This document shows, piece after piece, positions 1 through 7,972 of a DNA stretch of 64,000 nt (position 1 is its first letter; the number at the start of each line of letters is the position of its first letter). Source of the DNA: Limibacter armeniacum. Lineage in GTDB: Bacteria; Bacteroidota; Bacteroidia; Cytophagales; Flammeovirgaceae. Location: the NCBI RefSeq assembly GCF_036880985.1, contig NZ_JBAJNO010000004.1, positions 1 through 64,000 on the forward strand, in the 5' to 3' direction. The position numbers and the translations under genes are program-made. The notes under the pieces were generated by a model that saw only the letters and a list, made by a program, of their open reading frames with translations, was not told where the DNA came from and made no database searches.

Positions 1-1
1 A

Positions 2-106
2 GGGAAAGAATTGCTGGAGAATACACTGTATTTTGGCTCTAAAAAGTTGAACAGCAAAAAGGATGAAATAGCACATCTCAAAAGTTTATTGAAGGATACC
101 ATGTGA
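2..106 (+). CDS. 3' end of an unidentified protein (partial)
   Basis: An open frame enters from the left edge and ends at TGA 104-106, giving a 34-residue C-terminus rich in Lys and Leu (it ends LKSLLKDTM). It lies 68 bp upstream of modA on the same strand, so it could be the last part of a gene in the molybdate operon. The fragment is too short to place in a family. Coding status rests only on the open frame reaching the edge and on its position before modA. Confidence 0.45.
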   Translation, partial: GKELLENTLYFGSKKLNSKKDEIAHLKSLLKDTM

Positions 107-174
107 CTTTCTGAAGCTGCTACACTATCTTGAGAAATACTTATACTGGGTATTGAATTTTTATATTAAACTAA

Positions 175-975
175 ATGAGAACAATCAGCTTTATCATTTA
201 CTTACTGACTGCCTGTTTTTTGGTGATTTCCAGTTGTAACAAGCGTGCAGAAAGTAAAGAAAAGGAAGTCATTACCATTGCAGCAGCTGCCAATATGCAG
301 TTTGCCATTCAAGCTTTGGCAGACTCTTTTGCCAAAGAGCATCGGCTTGAATATAACTTGGTGATCAGCTCATCTGGAAAACTGACAGCACAGATCAAGG
401 AAGGAGCGCCATACGATATTTTTGTCTCTGCCAATATGAAATACCCTAAGGAGATTGACAGCATCGGAAAGGCTGCAACCACCCCAAAAGTATACGCTTA
501 CGGGAAACTTGTTCTTTGGTCGATGATGGAAAACATCTCACCATCCATAGAAGCACTTACAGGGAATAAGGTAAACCACATTGCCTTGGCAAACCCTGCA
601 ACTGCCCCATATGGAAAAGCCGCTACGGAATCCTTAGAAAAAACGGAATTAACGGAAAAAGTAAAGGGCAAACTGGTGTTTGGGGAGAGCATCGCACAAA
701 CCAACCAGTTTATCACATCAAAGTCTGCCGAACTGGGGTTTACGGCACTCTCAGTCGTACTTTCACCTGAAATGAAGGGAAAAGGCAAATGGACACAAGT
801 TCCCGATAGTCTTTATACTCCTTTGGAGCAAGGTGTTATTATTGTCAAGCAAGACAAGACAGTCAGACCTGAAGTACTGCGCTTTTATCAGTACCTATTT
901 TCGACTGACGCAAAAAAAATATTGAAAGCATTTGGATACGCAGTAAATGAATCGACTATCAGGACACATCACTAA
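175..975 (+). CDS. modA: ModA molybdate ABC transporter substrate-binding lipoprotein
   Basis: This 266-residue protein captures molybdate (or tungstate) outside the inner membrane and delivers it to ModBC. The N-terminus is a lipoprotein signal with the lipobox ISSC and lipidated Cys21. The mature part has the family hallmarks: an AAAANMQFAI start, SSSGKLTAQI around the first oxyanion-binding serines, and GAPYDIFVSAN. The length matches ModA. The gene overlaps the following TOBE gene by 29 bp, and modB and modC follow on the same strand, so it opens a tightly packed molybdate uptake operon. No ModE site was recognised upstream. Function is secure from motifs and context; the choice of molybdate over tungstate is inferred. 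Confidence 0.93.
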   Translation: MRTISFIIYLLTACFLVISSCNKRAESKEKEVITIAAAANMQFAIQALADSFAKEHRLEYNLVISSSGKLTAQIKEGAPYDIFVSANMKYPKEIDSIGKAATTPKVYAYGKLVLWSMMENISPSIEALTGNKVNHIALANPATAPYGKAATESLEKTELTEKVKGKLVFGESIAQTNQFITSKSAELGFTALSVVLSPEMKGKGKWTQVPDSLYTPLEQGVIIVKQDKTVRPEVLRFYQYLFSTDAKKILKAFGYAVNESTIRTHH

Positions 976-1345
976 TATTCGGGTCAGTGGCAGCATGTCT
1001 TTGGTTACAGTAAAAGTAGCAACCATTGAACTTCAAACCATTATTATTGAAACACCAGAAACAGCAGCTTACTTGAAGGTTGACCACCCGATTCATATAC
1101 TTTTCAAGGAAACCGAAGTAGTAATAGGCACTGATACGGAACATGCCGTGAGTCTGACCAACAAGATAAAAGGATCGTTAGCTGTAATTGAAAAAGGTTC
1201 TCTTCTAAGCAAGCTGACCATCGAAAGCGAAGTAGGCAACCTGATAGCCATTATCAGCAGCGATGCCGTTAGGCAACTGGACTTACAACAAAACGATACC
1301 GTCATAGCCATGATCAAGTTAAATGAAATAATGCTCTCTGAATAA
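947..1345 (+). CDS. Double-TOBE (di-Mop) molybdate-binding protein
   Basis: This 132-residue protein consists of two tandem TOBE/Mop repeats of about 65 residues: MNRLSGHITNIRVSGSMSLV to about residue 65, then SLTNKIKGSLAVIEKGSLLS to the end. Such proteins bind molybdate inside the cell and act as storage or regulatory proteins. It starts inside the modA 3' end (29 bp overlap), and its TAA overlaps the modB ATG by one base (TAATG), so the three genes are probably translationally coupled. The N-terminal repeat begins immediately, with no DNA-binding domain, so it is not a full ModE. The function as a molbindin is inferred from the repeats and the operon. Confidence 0.85.
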   Translation: MNRLSGHITNIRVSGSMSLVTVKVATIELQTIIIETPETAAYLKVDHPIHILFKETEVVIGTDTEHAVSLTNKIKGSLAVIEKGSLLSKLTIESEVGNLIAIISSDAVRQLDLQQNDTVIAMIKLNEIMLSE

Positions 1346-2015
1346 TGGATTGGACACCCCTGATACTGACATTTGAGCTGGCAACCGTTACGACATTGCT
1401 CCTTTTCCCCTCTCTCTGATGCTGTCCTTCTGGCTGGTGCGAACCAACTCCAAATTAAAGCCCCTGATCGAAACATTGGTCAGTATGCCTTTGGTGCTGC
1501 CCCCTACAGTGTTGGGTTTTTACTTTTTGGTGGCATTCAGCCCCAACAATGTATTCGGAGAATGGCTAACCGATTGGTTCGGCATCAAACTGGTTTTCTC
1601 TTTCGGAGGATTGGTGGTAGCTTCACTGTTATACAGTCTGCCGTTTATGGTACATCCCCTTCAAGCAGGATTGGCAGGGCTATCTCCCACGCTGACTGAA
1701 GCTGCTTATGTGATGGGAAAATCCAAGTTAACCACACTCTTAAAGGTACAGCTACCGAATATCAAACCCGCTATCCTGACAGGTATCGTCCTTTCTTTTG
1801 CGCATACGGTAGGTGAATTCGGGGTAGTGCTGATGATCGGTGGCAGTATTCCGGGCAAAACCAAGGTAGCTTCCATTGCTATCTATGAGGAAGTGGAAGC
1901 CCTTCATTACGGTGTTGCCAATGTCTATTCCCTAATCCTTTTTGCCATTACTTTTTGTGTATTGCTGTCTGTCTACCTTGTCAATGGCGGCTACCTGAAA
2001 CGATTTCTGAAATGA
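1345..2015 (+). CDS. modB: ModB molybdate ABC transporter permease, with an apparent -1 frameshift
   Basis: The permease is encoded in two frames. Frame A starts at ATG 1345 (coupled to the previous stop as TAATG), reads MDWTPLILTFELATVTTLLL, then FPSL, and stops at TGA 1417-1419. Frame B continues in the -1 frame from about 1404 to 2015 and contains the rest of ModB, including the permease loop near EAAYVMGKS and the segment HTVGEFGVVLMIGG. A -1 shift at T_TTC_CCC (1404-1410) joins them into a 223-residue protein of normal ModB length with a continuous first membrane helix. Otherwise TGATG (1417-1421) would allow reinitiation at ATG 1419, giving a 198-residue protein lacking part of helix 1. 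A one-base deletion or sequencing error in the T4/C4 run is the simplest alternative. The ModB identity is secure; the expression mechanism is open. Confidence 0.85.
1404..1410 (+). promoter_or_regulatory. Candidate -1 ribosomal slippery heptamer T TTC CCC in modB
   Basis: In the upstream modB frame the codons are CTT TTC CCC TCT CTC TGA. T(1404) TTC CCC fits X XXY YYZ: both tRNAs can re-pair after slipping back one base to TTT CCC. The shifted frame is exactly the one that encodes the rest of ModB, and the zero-frame stop follows only six bases after the heptamer. I could not identify a convincing downstream stimulatory hairpin or upstream Shine-Dalgarno element, so a lost base in the homopolymer is an equal or better explanation. 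Confidence 0.3.
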
Positions 2016-2890
2016 TTGAACTGAATATACAGAAGCGGCTCAATGCCACAGCAGGAGAAATGCAACTGCAAGTCAATTGTCAAATTGAGCAGGGTACATT
2101 TACCACGCTTTATGGTGAATCCGGTGCAGGAAAGACCTCCACCCTCCGCATGCTCTCCGGTTTGATGTCACCTGACAATGGACGCATTACAGTCAATGGC
2201 AAGGTATGGTTTGATTCAGAAAAAAGGATTAACCTCTCCCCTCAGCAGCGCAGTATCGGGTATGTCTTTCAGGATTATGCCCTATTTCCAAATATGACGG
2301 TACAGGAAAACCTACAGTTTGCCTTGGCGAAAGGTCAACCTCAAAACATTATTGGCGAACTGATAGAAATGATGGAACTGGGAGACCTGCAAAATCGGAA
2401 ACCCACTACCCTTTCAGGCGGTCAGCAGCAACGTGTAGCCTTGGCAAGAGCATTGGTACAACGTCCTCAGCTGCTACTGCTGGATGAACCGCTTGCCGCA
2501 CTGGATATCAAAATCAGGCTCAAGTTGCAAGACTTTCTACTGAAAGTACATAGGGAATATAAGCTGACTACCCTCCTGATCAGCCATGATATAGGTGAAA
2601 TCACCAAGCTATCCCAACAGGTGATGGTACTTGAGAAAGGTAAGATCACCCGACAAGGCACACCTGCCGCCATCTTTACTGATAACCATATCAGTGGCAA
2701 ATTCCGGTTTGCAGGAGAAATACTTCAAATTGATAAACAGGAAGTAGTTTATATTGTCACCGTACTGGTACAGCAGAATATCGTCAAGGTTATTGCACAG
2801 GAGGAAGAAGTCAAAAAATTCCAGATTGGGGATAAGGTAATACTGGCATCAAAAGCTTTCAATCCGATAATTTTGCCAGTGGTAGATTAA
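2012..2890 (+). CDS. modC: ModC molybdate ABC transporter ATP-binding protein
   Basis: This 292-residue ATPase energises ModAB. I chose ATG 2012 because it overlaps the modB stop as ATGA and gives the usual ModC N-terminus (MIELNIQKRL); the frame is open further upstream, but that part lies inside modB. It has Walker A GESGAGKTS at 35-43, signature LSGGQ at 134-138, Walker B LLLLDEP at 154-160 and the H-loop SHD at 191-193. A C-terminal stretch from about 228 looks like a TOBE-type domain, as expected for ModC. It closes the molybdate operon. Confidence 0.93.
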   Translation: MIELNIQKRLNATAGEMQLQVNCQIEQGTFTTLYGESGAGKTSTLRMLSGLMSPDNGRITVNGKVWFDSEKRINLSPQQRSIGYVFQDYALFPNMTVQENLQFALAKGQPQNIIGELIEMMELGDLQNRKPTTLSGGQQQRVALARALVQRPQLLLLDEPLAALDIKIRLKLQDFLLKVHREYKLTTLLISHDIGEITKLSQQVMVLEKGKITRQGTPAAIFTDNHISGKFRFAGEILQIDKQEVVYIVTVLVQQNIVKVIAQEEEVKKFQIGDKVILASKAFNPIILPVVD

Positions 2891-2922
2891 ATGGTGCGTT
2901 TACAAATTCAAACTGTATTTAA

Positions 2923-3645
2923 ATGAATGACATGACATCTATTATAGACGAATATATCCAATTCTGTAAATACGTTGACTTCATAGATAACTATACATTT
3001 AAGCATGATACTGTAGATCAGTATACAGTAAAACAATTGGTCCATCAACAAAATTTTAGATCAGCTTATGAGAGTGTCAATGATCATCTAGATGAGAGCC
3101 TTACTTGTATAAACTTCTCTTTTAAGAGAATGAGAGAAGCTATTATCTATAACCAAATCAAGAGTGTTTATTCAGAAAATCAGTCACATTATCATAAGTT
3201 AATCAAGCTTCAATTTGAACAGAGCTTTTTAGATCATGATCCTATGTTCTTCCGACTAGAATTTACGCTTAATTTATGCTACTATTTCAGCTATGCAAAG
3301 CTTGGGAAAGAAGTTCTATTCAATATGATCGACCAATTTATTCGGAGCAGAAACAAAGTTGACAGTTATAGATACCTTGTTTTCTTGGAGTATTTTGTGG
3401 ACTTAGTCAGCTCTTTTTCTACAGATTTAGGACTTTCAGAAGATGAAAAACAAAGGTTTTATATAGACATCGTTATGACTCCATTTGATCACAATGAATT
3501 TTGTGAGGGGGTAACAGATCATCTTCGAAAAGCTTTATGGAATATTAAACCAACTGATGACTGTAGATCTATATTTGAATATTGGGCAAACTCTCCACTC
3601 ACTACTATTTCAAAAATTGCATCGAAAACTTTGAGTAAAATGTAA
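2923..3645 (+). CDS. Hypothetical 240-residue protein, probably all-helical
   Basis: I do not recognise this protein. It begins MNDMTSIIDEYIQF and is rich in aromatic and charged residues, with no signal peptide, membrane helix or catalytic motif that I can see; the pattern suggests a soluble helical fold. It lies 32 bp after modC on the same strand but has much more AT-rich codon use than modC. It converges with the next minus-strand gene, with only 12 bp between stops. The base composition groups it with the two following minus-strand genes as an accessory segment rather than with the molybdate operon. Confidence 0.7.
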   Translation: MNDMTSIIDEYIQFCKYVDFIDNYTFKHDTVDQYTVKQLVHQQNFRSAYESVNDHLDESLTCINFSFKRMREAIIYNQIKSVYSENQSHYHKLIKLQFEQSFLDHDPMFFRLEFTLNLCYYFSYAKLGKEVLFNMIDQFIRSRNKVDSYRYLVFLEYFVDLVSSFSTDLGLSEDEKQRFYIDIVMTPFDHNEFCEGVTDHLRKALWNIKPTDDCRSIFEYWANSPLTTISKIASKTLSKM

Positions 3646-3657
3646 TAATCATTTAAA

Positions 3658-5799
3658 TCAATGATTCTCAATATAGAAACCAATATTTTTTGGCTGTACT
3701 CCTAAATAAATTAAAGCACCACTTTCCAGCAACTGTTTCTCAAATGACTCAATATCTGTTTTCTTTAGAGTGTAATTAACCCTTCGATTACTTTTATCAA
3801 GATCAGGTTTCATTTCCATAAATACTTGAAATGGCACTGATGTTTCCTGCTGTATCATTTCATAAATAGTCTGAACTTCTCTGTCTACCTTATTATGTTT
3901 CCATTTCTGAACCCTTTCAATCAAATCTAGCTTAAAAACCCAACTCAAAGTATAGATGTCTTTTCTTATATAACCATAAACTAATGGGAATGCGATTTCT
4001 GTTCCATCTATTAGTCTTAAAAACATTTTATATTTAAGGTCAATCGCATAAGTTGAAGGGCTATTTTTTCCTTTTTTATAAGTAATAATCTCTCCCTTAG
4101 CTCTTATTAATATACCTTGAACTTGAGTGGTTTCTATCGTTTCGATATTATGATGATCTTGATAGATAAACTCTATTTTTCCCGATTTTATATTAATTCC
4201 TCCATATTCCCCACCTCTAAATGATTTACGTATTGCCCAAAATCCACCACCTAAATTAATAGGAACAGTAAATAACATAACTGATATAAATGACAAAGGT
4301 ATATTCTTTTCTACGACGCCTAATATGATATAAATGATTATAGCTGTAGGAATTCCCAAACCTAAAAATTGCTCATACCAAAAGGGTTTAAAGTGTTTAG
4401 TATAAGTCTTAAGTACATCTCCCTCAAAAGTACCATAAATATCATCTGTAAATATCGATTTTGGTCTTAGATACTGAAGGTCATAACTTGGTTTTACCTT
4501 GATGTTAGTGATCTCCTCTTTGTTTACTTTTCTTAGTACATTAACATCTTTCAAGGAAGATGAAAACCAATCACTTTTAATAAATAAAGATGCTTTCTCT
4601 TGTTCATAATCTAAAAACTCATCCAATCTGCTAAGAAGAGTATAATGTTCACTCTTTTGGGAATCAAAATGCACATTTCCCTCTACACAAAACTTATACA
4701 GTAGTTGATAAATACCATTTGATTTCAATTGTTTTTTTATCTTCTTATAGTGCCTCCTACGATTGAAAAATGAGAATGATAAAAATAGCGTAGAAAGTAC
4801 TAATGGAAGCACTCCAAATATTATATTCAATAGTGAAGTCCAACTTTCACTTACATTAAGCAATAGTAAAGTTGTTATTACTGAAAATAAAAGAATCTTA
4901 ATGAGTATTCCGTAGATTTCCTGATCTTGCCTTCTTGTATTTATATTCCACGCCTTATTATGTATATGCCTATTCCAGCAGTAATCATAGATAAACTTTG
5001 ATTCTGGTAAATTCTCAACCTCACTAAAATCATAAACAATTGTTCCATTTTCTGTTACATATACATTCCCATCAAATTCAATCAGTAACTTTGTCAAGCT
5101 TTCTGTAGCCTCCCATTTAGGAGACCCCGTCAAAGTCATATAATTAGCGACAGTTATTAAATATTCGTGTTTATGAAGATAGGCTACCACCTGATGTTTT
5201 ACACTTTCCTCTTCATCAACTAAATATTGATCACCTAACAAAAATGATTGAAGAATATGGATATGCGAACGCTTTCTGTTGTCACACTCTAACGTAGGAA
5301 TGTCCATTGTTTCCTCATAATTAAGATGTTGATCAAAAAACCATCTCAGACAGAAGTAAGTTATTACCAGTAATAAAATACCTATTACAACTTCTGCCTC
5401 CAATGCTTTCTTAATATGTAAGACAAATGGATGAAAAGAATAAGATACAAGGATATATGCAATTACACTTAATGCAATTGCATGATAAAAATAGATAGTT
5501 GAAGGAAGAGTTATTCTAACAAATTGAAAGACAATGGATTTAGTAATTTTTCGTATACTTTGCCTTACCTTTCTTAAGGTTCGTTTCCACAAAGGCTGAA
5601 AAATCATGTTATATATGACACTTTGATCTCTATTGGAGATGCTAAATAAGTGTCCATCTTTTATAAGGCTTTTAATTCCCTGATTTACTTCATTTTGACT
5701 GTAACCTGTCAGTATGGTTATTTCGTCTAACGAAGCATTTCCATCAAGCTTTTTAAAAGCCTTATATATTGATTGCTGAATCTCCTTTGATGATGACAT
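3658..5799 (-). CDS. Unknown multi-pass membrane protein with two winged-helix-like segments
   Basis: This 713-residue protein starts at ATG 5799; an in-frame TTG at 5832 would add 11 residues. Residues about 5-65 look like a winged helix-turn-helix (ASLDEITILTGYSQNEVNQ, then a KDGHLFSI wing). A second similar segment lies near 213-258 (YMTLTGSPKWEATESLTK, then GNVYVTENGTIVYDF). Hydrophobic helices occur near 102-120, 137-155, 297-315, 322-344, 482-497 and 502-520, suggesting six membrane spans in three pairs. The C-terminal ~190 residues look soluble and beta-rich. I know no family for it. The upstream 129-residue gene probably shares its transcript. Composition is strongly AT-rich, suggesting acquisition. 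Confidence 0.7.
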   Translation of the reverse strand: MSSSKEIQQSIYKAFKKLDGNASLDEITILTGYSQNEVNQGIKSLIKDGHLFSISNRDQSVIYNMIFQPLWKRTLRKVRQSIRKITKSIVFQFVRITLPSTIYFYHAIALSVIAYILVSYSFHPFVLHIKKALEAEVVIGILLLVITYFCLRWFFDQHLNYEETMDIPTLECDNRKRSHIHILQSFLLGDQYLVDEEESVKHQVVAYLHKHEYLITVANYMTLTGSPKWEATESLTKLLIEFDGNVYVTENGTIVYDFSEVENLPESKFIYDYCWNRHIHNKAWNINTRRQDQEIYGILIKILLFSVITTLLLLNVSESWTSLLNIIFGVLPLVLSTLFLSFSFFNRRRHYKKIKKQLKSNGIYQLLYKFCVEGNVHFDSQKSEHYTLLSRLDEFLDYEQEKASLFIKSDWFSSSLKDVNVLRKVNKEEITNIKVKPSYDLQYLRPKSIFTDDIYGTFEGDVLKTYTKHFKPFWYEQFLGLGIPTAIIIYIILGVVEKNIPLSFISVMLFTVPINLGGGFWAIRKSFRGGEYGGINIKSGKIEFIYQDHHNIETIETTQVQGILIRAKGEIITYKKGKNSPSTYAIDLKYKMFLRLIDGTEIAFPLVYGYIRKDIYTLSWVFKLDLIERVQKWKHNKVDREVQTIYEMIQQETSVPFQVFMEMKPDLDKSNRRVNYTLKKTDIESFEKQLLESGALIYLGVQPKNIGFYIENH

Positions 5800-5846
5800 C
5801 CGATTACAATTAGAATAAAAAATATGCCTCAATAAGGCATTGTCAT

Positions 5847-6236
5847 TTAACCTATGACTTCTTTAATTCCCCATTTTAGAAGTACCTTTCCTGCTTCTCC
5901 TTCTAATGTATAAAAATTTTCCAGATCAGTAGTATTTAGCTGTTGTTGAGCTAAGCCTTCAGACAGGCTTCTATTTTTCTCTTCACCAAAGACTTCTATA
6001 AATTCTTTAACAGGACGAACTAAGCCTTCATATTCTACATAGTTTAACCATAACCAAACCTTATAAAAAACGCTCTCCTTTTGTTCCATTCCCTCCAACG
6101 TACTATCCCAATGGTTTGGTTGGTGTTCAAACTGATACTTTTCTTCAATATATCGAGCAATCAAATAAAGCTTATCACTAGTTTTGACACGCTGACTATA
6201 CAATCTTTCCTTTGATGCCTTATCCATTAATAACAT
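5847..6236 (-). CDS. Hypothetical 129-residue soluble protein
   Basis: This is an unrecognised small acidic protein. It starts MLLMDKASKERLYSQ and contains a Trp/Tyr-rich centre (YKVWLWLNYVEYEGL); it has no signal peptide or transmembrane segment. A second possible start lies three codons in (ATG ending at 6227). It is the first gene of a probable two-gene minus-strand unit with the membrane protein that follows 47 bp later (from ATG 5799). It is divergent from hipB, with the duplicated operator-like sequence between them. No function is assigned. Confidence 0.65.
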   Translation of the reverse strand: MLLMDKASKERLYSQRVKTSDKLYLIARYIEEKYQFEHQPNHWDSTLEGMEQKESVFYKVWLWLNYVEYEGLVRPVKEFIEVFGEEKNRSLSEGLAQQQLNTTDLENFYTLEGEAGKVLLKWGIKEVIG

Positions 6237-6254
6237 AGCTTGATTTTAGTTGCT

Positions 6255-6341
6255 AACTCAAAAAGTGCATTAAAATACACTTTTAATTGCTTTTTAAGCA
6301 CTTTTTTACTTTTTTGAACTCAAAAGAGCATTATAATGCAC
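6255..6341. promoter_or_regulatory. Duplicated operator-like sequence upstream of hipB
   Basis: Two imperfect direct copies of an AACTCAAAA-G-GCATTA-AAT-CAC sequence lie at 6255-6280 and 6317-6341, 62 bp apart. The first contains an inverted repeat AAAAGTG / CACTTTT (6261-6267 and 6278-6284). The second contains a perfect palindrome GCATTATAATGC (6328-6339) that covers the hipB start codon at 6336. Autoregulation by the HTH antitoxin is typical for HipB-type systems, so these are the best operator candidates. The divergent 129-residue gene could also be affected. This is an inference from sequence symmetry only. Confidence 0.55.
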
Positions 6342-6539
6342 CAAGAAGCATTTATTTCTACCATAAAACAAAGGCGTGAAACGCTTGGCATTACGCAACA
6401 GGATCTGGCAGAACTGTCTGGAGTAGCACTCCGTACACTGAAGGCGATCGAAAATGGAAAAGGAAACCCTACCCTTTCTACCATTCAGAAACTGCTGGAG
6501 GTATTGGGACTCGAAATAGTGATACAGGTAAAGCAATAA
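6336..6539 (+). CDS. hipB: HipB-type XRE helix-turn-helix antitoxin/repressor
   Basis: This 67-residue protein is almost entirely a Cro/CI helix-turn-helix: IKQRRETLGITQQDLAELSG, then VALRTLKAIENGKGNPTLST. It lacks the C-terminal extension seen in some HipB proteins. It sits 6 bp before the HipS-like gene and is followed by the HipA-type kinase, so it is probably the DNA-binding member of a three-gene toxin-antitoxin operon and represses its own promoter. The start at 6336 lies within a palindromic operator candidate. Identity as a HipB relative is firm; its contribution to neutralising the kinase is unknown. Confidence 0.85.
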   Translation: MHQEAFISTIKQRRETLGITQQDLAELSGVALRTLKAIENGKGNPTLSTIQKLLEVLGLEIVIQVKQ

Positions 6540-6545
6540 TAAGAT

Positions 6546-6869
6546 ATGAGAAAAGCGGAGGTTTACAGAAATGGTGTGCTGGCGGGTATCCTGACAGAAG
6601 AAAACAGGAATAGCTACCGATTTGTCTACGAGGAGGCCTATTTTATGGATACACAACTACCTGCCATAAGCCTAACCTTACCCAAGGTAAAACGGGAATT
6701 TCACAGTCCAATCCTGTTCCCATTTTTCTTCAATATGCTGAGTGAAGGTGTCAACCGCAAACTGCAAAGCCTTCAACTGAAAATGGATGAAGAAGACCAT
6801 TTCGGCCTGCTGCTTGAAACCGCACAATTTGATACCATCGGCGCTGTATCCGTAAAACCGATTGACTGA
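6546..6869 (+). CDS. hipS: HipS-like protein (HipA N-terminal subdomain as a separate protein)
   Basis: This 107-residue protein corresponds to the N-terminal (Couple_hipA-type) subdomain of HipA: an N-terminal strand AEVYRNGVLAGILTEE, LPAISLTLP, the PFFFNMLSEG segment and a C-terminal FDTIGAVSV. In E. coli HipBST the equivalent separate protein HipS acts as the antitoxin for the kinase HipT. Order, lengths (67, 107 and 339 residues here) and the TGATG overlap with the following kinase gene fit that arrangement. The division is a clean stop/start rather than a ragged frameshift. The function as antitoxin is inferred from HipBST. Confidence 0.8.
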   Translation: MRKAEVYRNGVLAGILTEENRNSYRFVYEEAYFMDTQLPAISLTLPKVKREFHSPILFPFFFNMLSEGVNRKLQSLQLKMDEEDHFGLLLETAQFDTIGAVSVKPID

Positions 6870-7888
6870 TGAAAGTAGAGATTTACAACTGTCCGGGTAC
6901 TTTGGCGGAAGGACATTCGACCTATACAACTGCCTGCCGTAAACGACTTTTTGAAGGGAAGAAAGTCAGCCATATACTTCCTTACCGCTCTCCGCAACTT
7001 AGTGAAGAGGTGACGGAGCTGTTTATCGAAAACCGCAAGCGTATCTCTATTTCAGGAGTACAGGAAAAACTGAGTATGGTACTGGAAAAGAACAGGCTCA
7101 GGCTGACGCATTCCGGTGAACAGGGTACTTATATCCTAAAACCTATTCCGAGAGACCTGAAACTGGTGGAGCAGGTTCCTGCCAATGAGCATTTGACCAT
7201 GCAGATTGCCCGACAAGTTTACAAGATCAATACGGCTGAGAATGCCCTGATTTTCTTTCAGGACGGTTCCCCAGCCTATATCACCCGACGGTTTGACATA
7301 AAATCGGACGGCACCAAGTTTGGACTGGAAGATTTTGCTTCATTAGCCGGCAAGACCAAGGACAATGCAGGACCGGACTTCAAGTACCGATACAGTTACG
7401 AGGAAATTGCAGTCTTATTAAGGGAGTTTGTACCTGCTTGGAGAGTTGAAGTGGAAAAACTGTTTGCACAGATCCTGTTCAATTACCTTTTCCATAATGG
7501 GGATGCACACCTGAAAAACTTTTCCCTAATTGAAGTAAGGGATGGGGATTACCTGCTAAGCCCTGTATATGACCTGATCAATACACGGCTACACGTTGCT
7601 GATTCGGATATGGCGTTGGAAGATGGACTGTTTTCCCATGACTATGAAACTGACAGCTTTGCGGCTAACGGATACTATGCTTACGATGATTTTCTGGAAT
7701 TTGCCTTGAAGATTGGTGTGCAGGAAAAAAGAGCCATTCGCCTACTGGATACATTCCGCACTGCCAACCCTGAGGTCGAGCAACTTACGCAAAGGAGTTT
7801 TCTTTCTGAAGAGCTAAAAGCACAATACCTGACCCTGTACCGTGACCGAATCAAAAGGTTGAATTACTCTTTCAGTGGTAAACTTTAG
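6869..7888 (+). CDS. hipT: HipT-like serine/threonine kinase toxin (HipA C-terminal kinase)
   Basis: This 339-residue kinase of the HipA family lacks the N-terminal subdomain, which is encoded just upstream. The Gly-rich loop reads RISISGVQEK, with serines at 60 and 62; E. coli HipT has two autophosphorylated serines in this loop and HipA has one. Catalytic Asp212 lies in HNGDAHLKNF and metal-binding Asp235 in SPVYDL. Known HipA-family kinases phosphorylate aminoacyl-tRNA synthetases (GltX for HipA, TrpS for HipT); the target here is unknown. It starts at ATG 6869, overlapping the HipS stop by one base, and a strong terminator follows. Confidence 0.85.
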   Translation: MKVEIYNCPGTLAEGHSTYTTACRKRLFEGKKVSHILPYRSPQLSEEVTELFIENRKRISISGVQEKLSMVLEKNRLRLTHSGEQGTYILKPIPRDLKLVEQVPANEHLTMQIARQVYKINTAENALIFFQDGSPAYITRRFDIKSDGTKFGLEDFASLAGKTKDNAGPDFKYRYSYEEIAVLLREFVPAWRVEVEKLFAQILFNYLFHNGDAHLKNFSLIEVRDGDYLLSPVYDLINTRLHVADSDMALEDGLFSHDYETDSFAANGYYAYDDFLEFALKIGVQEKRAIRLLDTFRTANPEVEQLTQRSFLSEELKAQYLTLYRDRIKRLNYSFSGKL

Positions 7889-7902
7889 CAACCAACATAA
7901 AG

Positions 7903-7932
7903 AAAAAGCCCCACCTGATGGCGGGGCTTTTT
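7903..7932. terminator. Bidirectional intrinsic terminator
   Basis: A perfect stem AAAAAGCCCC / GGGGCTTTTT (7903-7912 and 7923-7932) is flanked by A and T runs. It separates the convergent hipT gene and the minus-strand secreted-protein gene, and can serve both. Confidence 0.85.
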
Positions 7933-7972
7933 ACTTTTTTGTGTATGTATGAAAATGAATGTCTGCTTTTGA

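Noticed and set aside
6546-7888. The split hipS/hipT pair as a frameshifted, broken hipA
   Set aside because: The N-domain ends with a proper stop overlapping a proper start (TGATG), lengths match HipBST, and kinase residues are intact.
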